Notes: generated from the sequence alone by a model not told the origin. A DNA stretch of 64,000 nt from Halomonas citrativorans (GCF_900163645.1 NZ_FUKM01000011.1:56523-120522), one strand, 5' to 3'. Counted from the stretch's first letter, positions 54,278 through 62,870 are shown. Numbers and translations: made by a program.

Positions 54278-56092
54278 ATGGTTGATGTTGATCTGTCCCA
54301 ACTGCCATTTACGTTGCTTGATGACACGGGGCGCGAGCATGTTCGTCGAGGCATGGACCTTGCCTATTTTGACCGCGATGACATTATCCTGGAAATGGGC
54401 GAGCAGGGTGCTTACGTTTTTCTTATTCATAAGGGGGACGTCGCTGAGATAGACCCCTCCTTGCCTGCGGCAAGTGCTCACATTGGGCACTACACGGCAG
54501 GGGACTTGTTTGGCGCCATTAGCATCTTGAACGGAAAAAGCCGCTACCGTTTTCAGGCTGAGCAGGAGTGCCTTTGCTACATCATGCCCAGCCTTCTGTT
54601 TAGCCAGCTTTGTCGCCAGTACCCTCCTTTTGAGCAGTTCTTTAGGCAGTCACTTGCTCACAAGGCGCGCTTGTTGACAGAAAAACGCGCCGACGGTGGT
54701 GTCACCATGGCAGGCTTTATGCTGGCCCGCATCAGTGAATGTATGCGAGCGCCCCTGCTGATGGATGCTTCTACCACTATTGCCGGGGCGGTTGAAAAGC
54801 TTAACGAAAGCCATGCCGACAGTCTGCTGGTGGAAACCCAGGGCAAGCTTGGAATGGTGACGAAAACCGATTTGCTCAATGGCTTGGTTGTGAGCGGCTT
54901 CACGCCAGCCACTCTGGTGGATCAGGTAGCGCACTTCTCCCTTGTCACGGTAACGCCTGAGCAGTACCTGTTTGAAGCCTTGGTATTAATGACCCAGCAC
55001 AAGGTTACCCGCGTTGTGGTGATGGAGCAGGCTGCGCTAAAAGGCGTGGTCGAGCTGACGGATGTGCTGAGTTATTTTTCCAGCCGAAGTTATGTTGTTA
55101 GTCTGCAGGTGGAGCAGGCTGATGACCTGGAAACGCTGGCGGTTGCTAGTCATCGTACCCCTGAACTCGTCACAGCCCTTATGGCACAAGGCGTTAAGCT
55201 TAATTTTGCCATGGATCTGCTAGCGGCCTTGAATGGCCGGATTATGAGCAAGGCCTGGGATTTTGTTATCAATGAGGAGCATCATCAGCATAGCTGCCTG
55301 ATGGTGATGGGTAGTGAAGGGCGCGGCGAGCAAATTTTGAAAACGGATCAGGATAATGGTCTGATTTTAGACGACGACGCCCAGTGGCCAAGTGTCGCCG
55401 ACGATATGCAGGCCTTAACCGAGACGCTCATAAAACTGGGCTACCCGCCGTGCCCTGGTAATATTATGGTCTCTAATCCCGAGTGGGTTGCCAGCGTTTC
55501 TCAGTGGAAGAAGCGTATTGCTCAATGGGCCAATGTGCGCGATGGCGATAGTTTAATGAGGCTTGCCATTATGCTGGATGCCCACTCAATGGCAGGTAAT
55601 CCATGTTTACTTGAAAGCGTGCGCGAGGCGCTATTTGAGCGCTGTGCCCGTGATGAAATTCTGCTTTCCTACTTTGCACGTGCGGCTCTGCGTTTTTCGA
55701 CACCGCTGACGCTTTTTGGCTCGCTTAAAAAGCCTCAGCACGGTATTGATATCAAAAAAGGCGGCATTTTCCCGATTGTCCACGGTGTACGTACCATGGC
55801 GCTTGAGCGGCGCATCAGCGTAACCTCGACGCTGGGCAGGTTGACGGCACTGGTTGATGACGGCCGCCTTGAACGACGCACAGCTGATGATTTAGGAGAG
55901 GCACTTTCACTGTTGACCGAGCTGCGTCTCAAGCAGCAACTTAGCGGGCAGGATATGGACGATGCACGCTCCAATCACGTGGTGGTGCAAGAGCTCTCGT
56001 CGCTTGAGCGAGATTTATTGCGCGAGTCGCTACATATCGTTAAAGACTTTAAACAGCGCCTCTCCTATCGTTACCATTTAGAGTATTCATGA
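54278..56092 (+). CDS. cNMP-binding / CBS-pair / DUF294 nucleotidyltransferase protein
   Basis: 604 residues: an N-terminal cyclic-nucleotide-binding-like domain (about 10-130), two CBS repeats (about 150-275; MDASTTIAGAVEKL), a nucleotidyltransferase domain of the GlnD/DUF294 type with intact GSEGRGEQ...TDQDN near residue 350, and a helical DUF294 C-terminal domain. By analogy with GlnD it may transfer a nucleotide to a partner in response to adenylate or cAMP-like ligands; no target is known. Homologues lie next to ActP-type symporters and an exonuclease-like gene in Pseudomonas. It overlaps the next gene by 4 bases. Confidence 0.87.
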   Translation: MVDVDLSQLPFTLLDDTGREHVRRGMDLAYFDRDDIILEMGEQGAYVFLIHKGDVAEIDPSLPAASAHIGHYTAGDLFGAISILNGKSRYRFQAEQECLCYIMPSLLFSQLCRQYPPFEQFFRQSLAHKARLLTEKRADGGVTMAGFMLARISECMRAPLLMDASTTIAGAVEKLNESHADSLLVETQGKLGMVTKTDLLNGLVVSGFTPATLVDQVAHFSLVTVTPEQYLFEALVLMTQHKVTRVVVMEQAALKGVVELTDVLSYFSSRSYVVSLQVEQADDLETLAVASHRTPELVTALMAQGVKLNFAMDLLAALNGRIMSKAWDFVINEEHHQHSCLMVMGSEGRGEQILKTDQDNGLILDDDAQWPSVADDMQALTETLIKLGYPPCPGNIMVSNPEWVASVSQWKKRIAQWANVRDGDSLMRLAIMLDAHSMAGNPCLLESVREALFERCARDEILLSYFARAALRFSTPLTLFGSLKKPQHGIDIKKGGIFPIVHGVRTMALERRISVTSTLGRLTALVDDGRLERRTADDLGEALSLLTELRLKQQLSGQDMDDARSNHVVVQELSSLERDLLRESLHIVKDFKQRLSYRYHLEYS

Positions 56093-56751
56093 GCAGCGCT
56101 ATGCAAGGCGGTAAAAAAGGCATGGCACTGCTGGGGCAAACGCTGCGCAGAATATTTAAGCGTGAGCGAGATCGGCGCCGCTATGCGAATTCGCCTTACG
56201 CTTGGCTTTTTCAGCCCTATATGGGGGAAGAGCTAGTGGCGCTGGCTTGTGAATCAATACCCGGTGAAACGTCGGTATTAAGTGTGGCTGCCGTAGTACT
56301 TAATCAACAGCAAGTGCACACAAGCCAGCCGTGGGTGGCAACGTTTGCCGACCCACAAACGGTTGACCAGGCGGCGCTGCGCCAGCATCAGCAGCTTTAT
56401 AATACCGCTACGGCGGTACTCCCCTGTGCCGAGACACTGCATGCGTTTACCGATTTTATTGGCAACCGGCCGCTGGTCGGGTGGCAACTGGACCAGCAGT
56501 TTTGCATGCTTAATAGTGCCTTTAGAACGCACCTGGGGTTTGGGCTGCCCAATGTTCAGGTCGATGTGGCCAAACTACATCAGCGCCAATTACGCCGTTT
56601 ACATCCGCTAGTGGAGTCTTCCCAACCGTTTTCCGAGGCGTTGGATTGTTGGCAAGTGCCTGCTATCTCGACCCAAGGGTTGTTAGGCAAAGCCACCGCA
56701 AGCGCCTTACTGTATATGCGCTTACAGCGTGATATGACGCAATCGGGCTAG
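56089..56751 (+). CDS. DnaQ-like exonuclease-fold protein, catalytic residues degraded
   Basis: 220 residues. Position and layout match the 3'-5' exonuclease that follows the DUF294 gene in relatives, but the motifs are worn. The DxETTG motif reads ALACESIPGE (Asp to Ala at 53, Glu55 kept). The HxxFD motif reads GWQLDQQFCML (131-141), and the HDAxxDA motif reads GKATASA (200-206). The fold probably survives (VLSVAAVVL strand). It is likely inactive as a nuclease and may act as a binding partner. Translation is coupled to the upstream gene. The family assignment itself is by pattern and synteny. Confidence 0.75.
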   Translation: MSSAMQGGKKGMALLGQTLRRIFKRERDRRRYANSPYAWLFQPYMGEELVALACESIPGETSVLSVAAVVLNQQQVHTSQPWVATFADPQTVDQAALRQHQQLYNTATAVLPCAETLHAFTDFIGNRPLVGWQLDQQFCMLNSAFRTHLGFGLPNVQVDVAKLHQRQLRRLHPLVESSQPFSEALDCWQVPAISTQGLLGKATASALLYMRLQRDMTQSG

Positions 56752-56918
56752 CTTCTAGCGTAGTGGCGTCCATACAGATGGCCGTAGTGATAACCGTAGT
56801 GATAACCAGAGTGATAACCAGAGTGATAGCCGTAGTAATGACCATAGTGACGACGTGATTTTGCCAGTTGGGTGAACGACGGGAGTATTGTTAGAATAGC
56901 GGCTGCTCCTTCTACCAT
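56748..56918 (-). CDS. possible 56-residue Gly-Tyr-His-rich small protein
   Basis: A minus-strand frame from ATG 56918 to TAG 56748. Residues 1-20 are hydrophobic to neutral ([12 protein letters not shown]). Residues 22-53 are a tandem of GYHS/GYHY-type four-residue units. It fits exactly between the exonuclease-like gene (stop codons overlap) and ttcA (start 16 bases away). No ribosome site is seen, and an in-frame TAA lies just upstream of the ATG. It could equally be a DNA repeat without expression. Confidence 0.3.
   Translation of the reverse strand: MVEGAAAILTILPSFTQLAKSRRHYGHYYGYHSGYHSGYHYGYHYGHLYGRHYARS
56784..56855. repeat. 12-base tandem repeat, six units
   Basis: Six units of GTAGTGATAACC and close variants. 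The period is a multiple of three and reads as Gly-Tyr-His-Ser/Tyr on the minus strand. Confidence 0.85.
56868..56897 (+). promoter_or_regulatory. promoter of ttcA
   Basis: TTGGGT (56868-56873), 18-base spacer, TAGAAT (56892-56897). Its place argues for the ATG at 56935 as the ttcA start and against the in-frame GTG at 56872. Confidence 0.5.
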
Positions 56919-56934
56919 TGGCAGTGCTTATACC

Positions 56935-57846
56935 ATGCAACACCTTGATCATTTTGACCCCGCCGCAGCAACCGTTGCACCGACGCCTGACCTACAGGAC
57001 CAGTCGGCGCTTGAGGATGCCAAACAAAAGCGCGAATTCAACAAGTTGCAAAAGCGACTGCGGCGCGAGGTAGGTAATGCGATTATCGATTACCAAATGA
57101 TCAATGAAGGTGATCGGATCATGGTGTGCCTGTCGGGTGGTAAGGACAGCTACACCATGCTTGAGATTTTACGCAATCTTCAGCGCAATGCGCCGGTGAA
57201 TTTTTCACTGGTGGCGGTCAATATGGATCAAAAACAGCCTGGTTTCCCTGAGCATATACTGCCCCGGTATCTGGAAAAACTCGGCGTGGAGTACCGCATT
57301 CTGGAGCGCGACACATACTCGGTAGTGAAGGAAAAAACGCCGGAAGGCAAAACGACCTGCGCGCTTTGCTCGCGGTTAAGGCGCGGGTCGCTCTACGGGT
57401 TTGCCGAAGAAATTGGCGCCAACAAGATCGCCCTTGGCCATCATCGTGAAGATATTCTGGAAACGCTGTTTCTGAATATGTTCTTTGGCGGCAGCCTGAA
57501 GGCAATGCCACCCAAGCTGCTTTCCGATGACGGCAAGAATATCGTGATTCGTCCGCTGGCCTACTGTAAAGAGGCGGATATCGCAGAGTTTTCGCGCCTG
57601 ATGGAGTTCCCGATTATTCCCTGCAACCTGTGCGGTTCGCAGCCGAATATGCAGCGTCAGGTTGTTAAGGAAATGCTGGCCGAGTGGGATAAAAAGCATC
57701 CGGGGCGTTTGGAAAGTATGTTTAAAGCGGTCACTAACGTCGCGCCTTCGCAGCTAGCTGACCGCGACCTGTTTGACTTTGCGGGGCTGGAAGCCAAACA
57801 GGAAGCGCTCATGGCGGGGCGTATTGAAGCATTTAGCGTGAGCTAA
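56935..57846 (+). CDS. ttcA: tRNA 2-thiocytidine(32) synthetase TtcA
   Basis: Iron-sulfur ATP pyrophosphatase that thiolates C32 of some tRNAs. 303 residues (E. coli 311) with PP-loop SGGKDSYTM near residue 65, the Cys pair in [12 protein letters not shown] and a further pair in CNLCGSQP. Its 3' end overlaps the convergent FNR-type gene by 14 bases, a linkage also common in gammaproteobacteria. Confidence 0.95.
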   Translation: MQHLDHFDPAAATVAPTPDLQDQSALEDAKQKREFNKLQKRLRREVGNAIIDYQMINEGDRIMVCLSGGKDSYTMLEILRNLQRNAPVNFSLVAVNMDQKQPGFPEHILPRYLEKLGVEYRILERDTYSVVKEKTPEGKTTCALCSRLRRGSLYGFAEEIGANKIALGHHREDILETLFLNMFFGGSLKAMPPKLLSDDGKNIVIRPLAYCKEADIAEFSRLMEFPIIPCNLCGSQPNMQRQVVKEMLAEWDKKHPGRLESMFKAVTNVAPSQLADRDLFDFAGLEAKQEALMAGRIEAFSVS

Positions 57847-58585
57847 TCACTGGCTCTTCCTCTTCGGCAAGCGCTATAAGCCGCTGCATATCGAGGATGT
57901 TAACCTCCCGCCCTGAGACGGCCACCACGTCTTGCTGTTGAAAACGGCTCAAGATACGGCTGACCGTCTCAACCGCCAGCCCCAAATAATTGCCGATATC
58001 CGCACGCGCCATTGAAAGCCTAAAGCTGTACGGGGAGTAACCCCGACGCCGAAAACGCTCTGAAAGCGTCAGCAGGAAACTGGCCAGCCGCTGGTCGGCG
58101 GTTTTGCGCGACAACAGGCGCATCATGCGTCGGTCATCGCGAAGCTCCTTGCTCATACTGCGATATAGCTGGCCACGAAGCTCTGGCAGCTCCTCTGAAA
58201 GCAGGTCCAGCCGGTCAAAGGGGATTTCGCAGATAGTGGTGGTTTCCAAGGCAATCACGCTGCCTGGGTAGTGTTCTTCATCAATGCCGTCCAATCCGAC
58301 AAGCTCGCTGGGCAAAAAGAAGTTAGTGAGCTGGTCGTTGCCATTACCTTCGCTGGTTACCTGTTTTAGGCTGCCTGAGCGAACGGCATACACGCTGGTA
58401 AAACGGTCGCCTTGACGAAACAGTGTTTCGCCCTTTTTCAGCGGTGCCCGGCGCCTGATGATGGCATCAAACTGCCCCATGTCTTCAAGCTCAAGCGCTA
58501 GCGGCAGGCAAAGCGAGCTTAGGCTGCAGGTCTGGCAGCGTGCTTCTTGAAGAAGAGAGCGTCGTTGGCTTGTTGAGGGTGGCAT
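57833..58585 (-). CDS. fnr: oxygen-sensing FNR/ANR-type regulator
   Basis: CRP-family regulator, 250 residues. The 4Fe-4S ligands are present: Cys17, Cys20, Cys26 ([10 protein letters not shown]) and a fourth in TTTICEIP. The recognition helix has the FNR-type ETVSR, so it should read TTGAT-N4-ATCAA sites. It lies downstream of hemN and overlaps the end of ttcA. ANR is the name used in Pseudomonas. Confidence 0.95.
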   Translation of the reverse strand: MPPSTSQRRSLLQEARCQTCSLSSLCLPLALELEDMGQFDAIIRRRAPLKKGETLFRQGDRFTSVYAVRSGSLKQVTSEGNGNDQLTNFFLPSELVGLDGIDEEHYPGSVIALETTTICEIPFDRLDLLSEELPELRGQLYRSMSKELRDDRRMMRLLSRKTADQRLASFLLTLSERFRRRGYSPYSFRLSMARADIGNYLGLAVETVSRILSRFQQQDVVAVSGREVNILDMQRLIALAEEEEPVISSR

Positions 58586-58646
58586 GACTATCTCCCTGTT
58601 TCTCTTTTGCCTAAATGTTATCTACCGCACGCGTTAATGCTGCCGG

Positions 58647-60074
58647 TTAAACAATTCTTGAGTAGCATTGGCTTGAATGCCCCGGTAGGTACGCATCAAA
58701 TGCCATGGCCAGTTGGCGAATCAGTAAACGGCCCATTGGCGTCGCCTCAAGCGTATCACCCAAGCGAACGATTAGCCCATCCTGCTCAGCAGGGCGTAGG
58801 CTTTCCAGCGCACTGGCAAAGTAGACGTTGGCGTTTATCTGCCATTGCTGGCTAAGCGTTGCTAAATCCAGACGCATATCGCACATTAAACGTTCGATAA
58901 CGTCGGCTCTTATTAGGTCATCCTGATTTAATCGTACGCCTTTCACGATAGCCAGTCGACCTTGATCCAGGCTTTCTTCGTAGCTAGTCAGGTCAGTAGG
59001 ATTTTGCGCATAACTGTCGCCTATTCGCGAAATAGCTGACACGCCCAGACCGATAAGATCGCACCTGGCATGGCTGGAGTAGCCCTGAAAATTGCGCTGT
59101 AGCGTGCCGTTGGCTTGGGCAACCGCTAGGCTGTCATTGGGTTTGGCAAAGTGATCCATCCCAATATGCCGATAGCCCGCAGCGGTCAGCATGTCGATGG
59201 TCGTACGCAGAATCGAAAGCTTTTCATCCGCGCTTGGCAGATCATCCACGTTGATGCGCCGCTGAGGCTTGAAGCGTTCAGGCAAATGCGCGTAATTAAA
59301 CACGGATAAACGCGCCGGATTTAACGCGATAACCTGTTCAAGCGTCTTGGCAAAGCTCCTTTCCGTTTGAAAGGGAAGACCGTAGATTAAATCCAGATTC
59401 AGCGAACGAAAGCCCAAACGGTGTGCTTCATCCATTAGTGTTTCGGTGAGCACGCGGGGCTGATGGCGGTTAATCGCCTTCTGAACACGTGGGTCCAGGT
59501 CCTGTACGCCAAGGCTCAAGCGGTTGAAGCCCAAAGACTGCAGGTGGCGCAGGGTTAAAACATCGGCTTCGCGCGGGTCGATCTCAATGGCGTAGTCGCG
59601 GTCTGGTGCGCTTGAAAGGCCAAAGCGGGCGTCCAAGCGATCAATCAAGTCCCCCATCTGTTCGAGTGAAAGAAACGTGGGAGTTCCCCCGCCCCAGTGC
59701 AACTGATTGACAGGGCGCTTGGCATCCAGGTGGCGGGCCGTCAGGACCATCTCACGATCTAGCCGATAGAGATACGACTCGGCCAGGGCGGTATTTTTTG
59801 TCGCAATTTTATTGCACGCGCAATAAAAGCAGATTTTGCGACAAAACGGGATGTGGACGTAGATGGAGAGCGGGCGCTGGCTTGCGTTGCTGCGCTCAAT
59901 GGCTTGGGTCGCATCTTTGGCGGTAAATTCCTCGTGAAAGGCCAGCGCCGTCGGGTAGGAGGTGTAGCGTGGGCCGCTTTTATCATAACGGCGCAGCAAT
60001 GCTTCATCCCAGCGGGTGCTGGATGACGCGGTAGCAGTAACGGATGAGGGGACAGCCGTGGCACATACAGGCAT
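58647..60074 (-). CDS. hemN: oxygen-independent coproporphyrinogen III oxidase
   Basis: Radical-SAM heme enzyme for low oxygen. 475 residues; the CxxxCxxC cluster is in CRKICFYCACN near residue 85, followed by HWGGGTPTFLS. The N-terminal 20 residues are Ser/Thr rich and unlike the usual start. A weak FNR-type site lies about 75 bases upstream. It runs in line with the DsbD-like gene and the ATPase-like gene. Confidence 0.94.
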   Translation of the reverse strand: MPVCATAVPSSVTATASSSTRWDEALLRRYDKSGPRYTSYPTALAFHEEFTAKDATQAIERSNASQRPLSIYVHIPFCRKICFYCACNKIATKNTALAESYLYRLDREMVLTARHLDAKRPVNQLHWGGGTPTFLSLEQMGDLIDRLDARFGLSSAPDRDYAIEIDPREADVLTLRHLQSLGFNRLSLGVQDLDPRVQKAINRHQPRVLTETLMDEAHRLGFRSLNLDLIYGLPFQTERSFAKTLEQVIALNPARLSVFNYAHLPERFKPQRRINVDDLPSADEKLSILRTTIDMLTAAGYRHIGMDHFAKPNDSLAVAQANGTLQRNFQGYSSHARCDLIGLGVSAISRIGDSYAQNPTDLTSYEESLDQGRLAIVKGVRLNQDDLIRADVIERLMCDMRLDLATLSQQWQINANVYFASALESLRPAEQDGLIVRLGDTLEATPMGRLLIRQLAMAFDAYLPGHSSQCYSRIV

Positions 60075-60149
60075 GAAGAGGCGCTCCGGTAGCTGAAAAT
60101 ACGTTTTAAAAAGCTACCGATAGGCTAAAGAACATAGCGCTGTAGCGCG

Positions 60150-60163
60150 TTGCGCCAGGTCAA
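60150..60163. promoter_or_regulatory. candidate FNR/ANR half-matched site before hemN
   Basis: TTGCGCCAGGTCAA keeps TTG...CAA with correct spacing, 7 of 10 consensus bases. It overlaps the 3' end of the upstream gene. Suggestive only. Confidence 0.25.
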
Positions 60164-60873
60164 TGATTGGCGTGTGAATGCCCACCTGAGTGCATGCTGA
60201 GTGACCAAAGCTGCCATACGGCAAAACCGATAATGACGAGCGCGGCGATGGTTCTTGTCGCGGGGTGACGAATAAGATGATTAAGCTTACGTGCGGCAAG
60301 TCCTGTGGCCAGTAGCGCAGGCAGGGTGCCCAGGCCAAAAGCGCCCATTAATAAAGCCCCCAGAAGCGGTTGGGCCGTCGCCAGGCTCCAGGCCAGCATT
60401 GAATAAACCAGCCCACAGGGCAGCCAGCCCCAAAGGGCGCCTAGCGCGAATGCCTGGGGGAAATGAACCACCGGCATCAAACGTCGTCCCAAGGGCTCAA
60501 GGTGACGCCATAATCGTCTGCCCACGGCTTCCACGCGCAAAAGCCCTTTCCACCAGTTAGCAATATACAGCGCCATAAGAATCAGCATGAGTGCTGCAAC
60601 GCCTTGCAGCAGTTGGCGCGCCAGCAGTGAGGGCGAAAGCACGGTGCCCAACGCGGCTACCAGCGCGCCTGCCGTCATGTAGCTTAATATTCGGCCCAGA
60701 TTGTAGCTTAGCAGTAGGCCGCCCATACGTGCCGAGCTACGCATACTGGGCGGGATGGCAAAGGTTAATGCGCTCATGACGCCTCCGCACATGCCGATGC
60801 AGTGGGCCCCGCCCATCAACCCAAACACAAACGCGGCGATAAGCGGAGGAAGATCAAGCCCGGTCGGGTTCAT
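60160..60873 (-). CDS. DsbD-like/TauE-SafE membrane protein of the cbb3 assembly neighbourhood
   Basis: 237 residues, about six helices, with conserved Cys in GGAHCIGMCGG (25, 29) and GWLPCGLVY (153), and a His-rich end (HSGGHSHANH). In Pseudomonas-type genomes this gene stands between the cco assembly genes and hemN-anr and is thought to act in copper or thiol handling for cbb3 oxidase. Its start overlaps the stop of the ATPase-like gene by 4 bases. Confidence 0.85.
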   Translation of the reverse strand: MNPTGLDLPPLIAAFVFGLMGGAHCIGMCGGVMSALTFAIPPSMRSSARMGGLLLSYNLGRILSYMTAGALVAALGTVLSPSLLARQLLQGVAALMLILMALYIANWWKGLLRVEAVGRRLWRHLEPLGRRLMPVVHFPQAFALGALWGWLPCGLVYSMLAWSLATAQPLLGALLMGAFGLGTLPALLATGLAARKLNHLIRHPATRTIAALVIIGFAVWQLWSLSMHSGGHSHANH

Positions 60874-62726
60874 GGCACGCCTTTGACTACTGAAGTGGAT
60901 AAATGGGAGGTGGATACGTTTGAAGTAGATAGCCTGCGTGAAAAGCGTAGCGTATTAGCAATGACGGCAAGCACACTGACGCCAGCGCCCGTGATGGCGC
61001 CAAACGGCGATAGAACGCCCACTGCCGCCAGGAAAAGCGCTATCACGCTGATGGAGGCCGCCATACCCATTGAGTGTTGTATGCAGCGCTGCGTGGCGCG
61101 CGCAATGCCAAGGGTTTCTACTGCGCGCCCGCTTCGTGGGCTGAGTATGACTACGTCTGAGCAAGACGCTATCGCCTCATCTGCTGCCTGCGTTGTTTTG
61201 GCCAATGAAAGCAGGGCGCAAGGATTCGTCATCACCACGCCTCGTGTGCGTAACTGCTGGTAAGCGACCGTCAGCGCCGCTGGGGTTGCCAACGCCAGGG
61301 CGCAAGGGCTGCCTGCTATCAGCAGAGAAAGCAGTACATCCAATGCCATTAGCGGTTTAAACCACCACCAGATCGCTGTCACGCCCAGCGTTATGATAAG
61401 CAGGCCAACGGCCCATTTGTGCACGCCGCGCGCATTAATACTGGCCAGGTGCTTTCCAGTAAAAGCAGCGCCAACCAAGGCGCCTAGCGCTGCGATACGG
61501 GTATGGGCAGGCGGTTGGACTACGTTAATCACCAGCGGGTTTTCGAGGTTTTGGCAGCCTGCCAGCACGCTATCTCCTTTAGCGTAACTCACCGGGAGCG
61601 GTTCGCCGGTGAGCTGTGAGGTGTTCAGGCTTGATGCGCCTTGCTCGATAATGCCGTCAATAGGTACCCGCTGTCCCGCATTCACAACGATACGATCACC
61701 TGGGCAAAGCTCGCACACGGGTAAAATTCGTTCGCTTTCGTCGGGATAGCGCCGAATGGTCGTGGCGGGTAGGGCTCCTTTAAATGTGTCTTGAGGGCTT
61801 CTTAAAATGGGTAGTGATCGAGCGCAGCCAAGCAGCAGTAACAGCGTTGTGAGCAGCGCAATCATGCCAACGTACATGCCAACGTAGTGCTCCCCTGGGT
61901 GAAAAAAAGATGCGTAGCCGCTGGCCAGGTAAGCGCTGCCCAAGGCCAGGGCAATAGGCACGGCCGGACCCAACAAACCACGCTTTATATCGGCAAGCGC
62001 CTGTCGAAAAAAAGGCGGTGTGGCAAACAGCATGACAAGCGTTGCCAGTACCATGGGAAGCCAGTGAAGCAGCGTAGTAGTACGCGTATTGAGATCCCCC
62101 CGTGCTTCGCCTTGCAAAAAAAGCATGAGCAGCGCGATACCGAGAAGGCACGCCCCCGATGCTCCCAGCCGCCAAGCACCCAGGCGCTTTTTATAGCGCA
62201 CGCGTTCCTGTGCAGGGTCTGGCTCAAAAGGCAGGGCGCTGTAGCCAATACCGGCAAGCTCGGCCAGTAGCTGGGAAAGCTTAAGCTTGCTGGGTTGCCA
62301 GCTAACGTGAAGGCGATGCCGTGATAAATCGACGGCACTTGAAATGATGCCCTTCAGCGCATTTAAGCGATGTTCAATTAACCAGCCACAGGCATTGCAG
62401 GTAATACCTTCTACCGCGAACGTAGCGCTTAACTGGTCACTGTCGACGCCAGGGGGTAACGTTTTCCGGAATTTTGTCTCAAATTCAGGGCTGTCGAAAT
62501 ACGCCCAGGCATCGCTATCGAGTGACTCTCCGGCGGGCGTTTCGGGCAGCTCAGTGCGCTGCTGGTAATAGCGCTCCAGGCCGCCCTGTACAATGGCATG
62601 GGCAACGGCCTCGCAGCCTGGGCAGCACAACGGGTACGTGGTGGCGTCCAGCGTTATATGCCAAGGCGCATTGCTCGGAACAGGGCTGCCACAGTGGTAA
62701 CAAGAGGAGGCCGATAACGTTGTCAT
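60870..62726 (-). CDS. CcoI/FixI-like P-type ATPase lacking the phosphorylation domain
   Basis: 618 residues, where CcoI is about 800. Kept: N-terminal Cys motifs (CYHC, CCPGC at 34-38), the metal-binding GITCNACGW (110-113), membrane helices, and the actuator TGE (373-375). Lost: the DKTGT phosphorylation loop, nucleotide-binding domain and GDGxND hinge; the frame runs from NPCALLSLAKTT straight to AADEAIASCSDVVILS near residue 511. The CPC metal site reads SPC (473-475), and the usual helix 7-8 residues are replaced. No stop or frameshift interrupts it. It cannot pump by the known mechanism; a scaffold or copper-binding role is possible. Confidence 0.85.
   Translation of the reverse strand: MTTLSASSCYHCGSPVPSNAPWHITLDATTYPLCCPGCEAVAHAIVQGGLERYYQQRTELPETPAGESLDSDAWAYFDSPEFETKFRKTLPPGVDSDQLSATFAVEGITCNACGWLIEHRLNALKGIISSAVDLSRHRLHVSWQPSKLKLSQLLAELAGIGYSALPFEPDPAQERVRYKKRLGAWRLGASGACLLGIALLMLFLQGEARGDLNTRTTTLLHWLPMVLATLVMLFATPPFFRQALADIKRGLLGPAVPIALALGSAYLASGYASFFHPGEHYVGMYVGMIALLTTLLLLLGCARSLPILRSPQDTFKGALPATTIRRYPDESERILPVCELCPGDRIVVNAGQRVPIDGIIEQGASSLNTSQLTGEPLPVSYAKGDSVLAGCQNLENPLVINVVQPPAHTRIAALGALVGAAFTGKHLASINARGVHKWAVGLLIITLGVTAIWWWFKPLMALDVLLSLLIAGSPCALALATPAALTVAYQQLRTRGVVMTNPCALLSLAKTTQAADEAIASCSDVVILSPRSGRAVETLGIARATQRCIQHSMGMAASISVIALFLAAVGVLSPFGAITGAGVSVLAVIANTLRFSRRLSTSNVSTSHLSTSVVKGVP
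60892..60936. repeat. three 15-base tandem units at the 3' end of the ATPase-like gene
   Basis: Units GAAGTGGATAAATGG, GAGGTGGATACGTTT and GAAGTAGATAGCCTG; on the coding strand they give a C-terminal STSNV-STSHL-STSVV repeat. Confidence 0.75.
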
Positions 62727-62870
62727 GGCCTCGTTGCCCGTTCTTTAAATAACCGTATCATCAACGCTTTATCAGGCAAGAGTGTTTCCTTAAGGTAGCA
62801 GCCATCTGAAAACTCTTGAATGAATAGTGAAGGTTTAACGGATTAAAATGCCAGGAGAAAGAAAACAGTG

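Noticed and set aside
54106..54354. 82-residue minus-strand frame upstream of the CBS nucleotidyltransferase
   Set aside because: It overlaps the start of the plus-strand gene and has low-complexity composition without a start signal.
56784..56855. Possible CRISPR array
   Set aside because: Units are 12 bases and directly adjacent, with no spacers and no cas genes.
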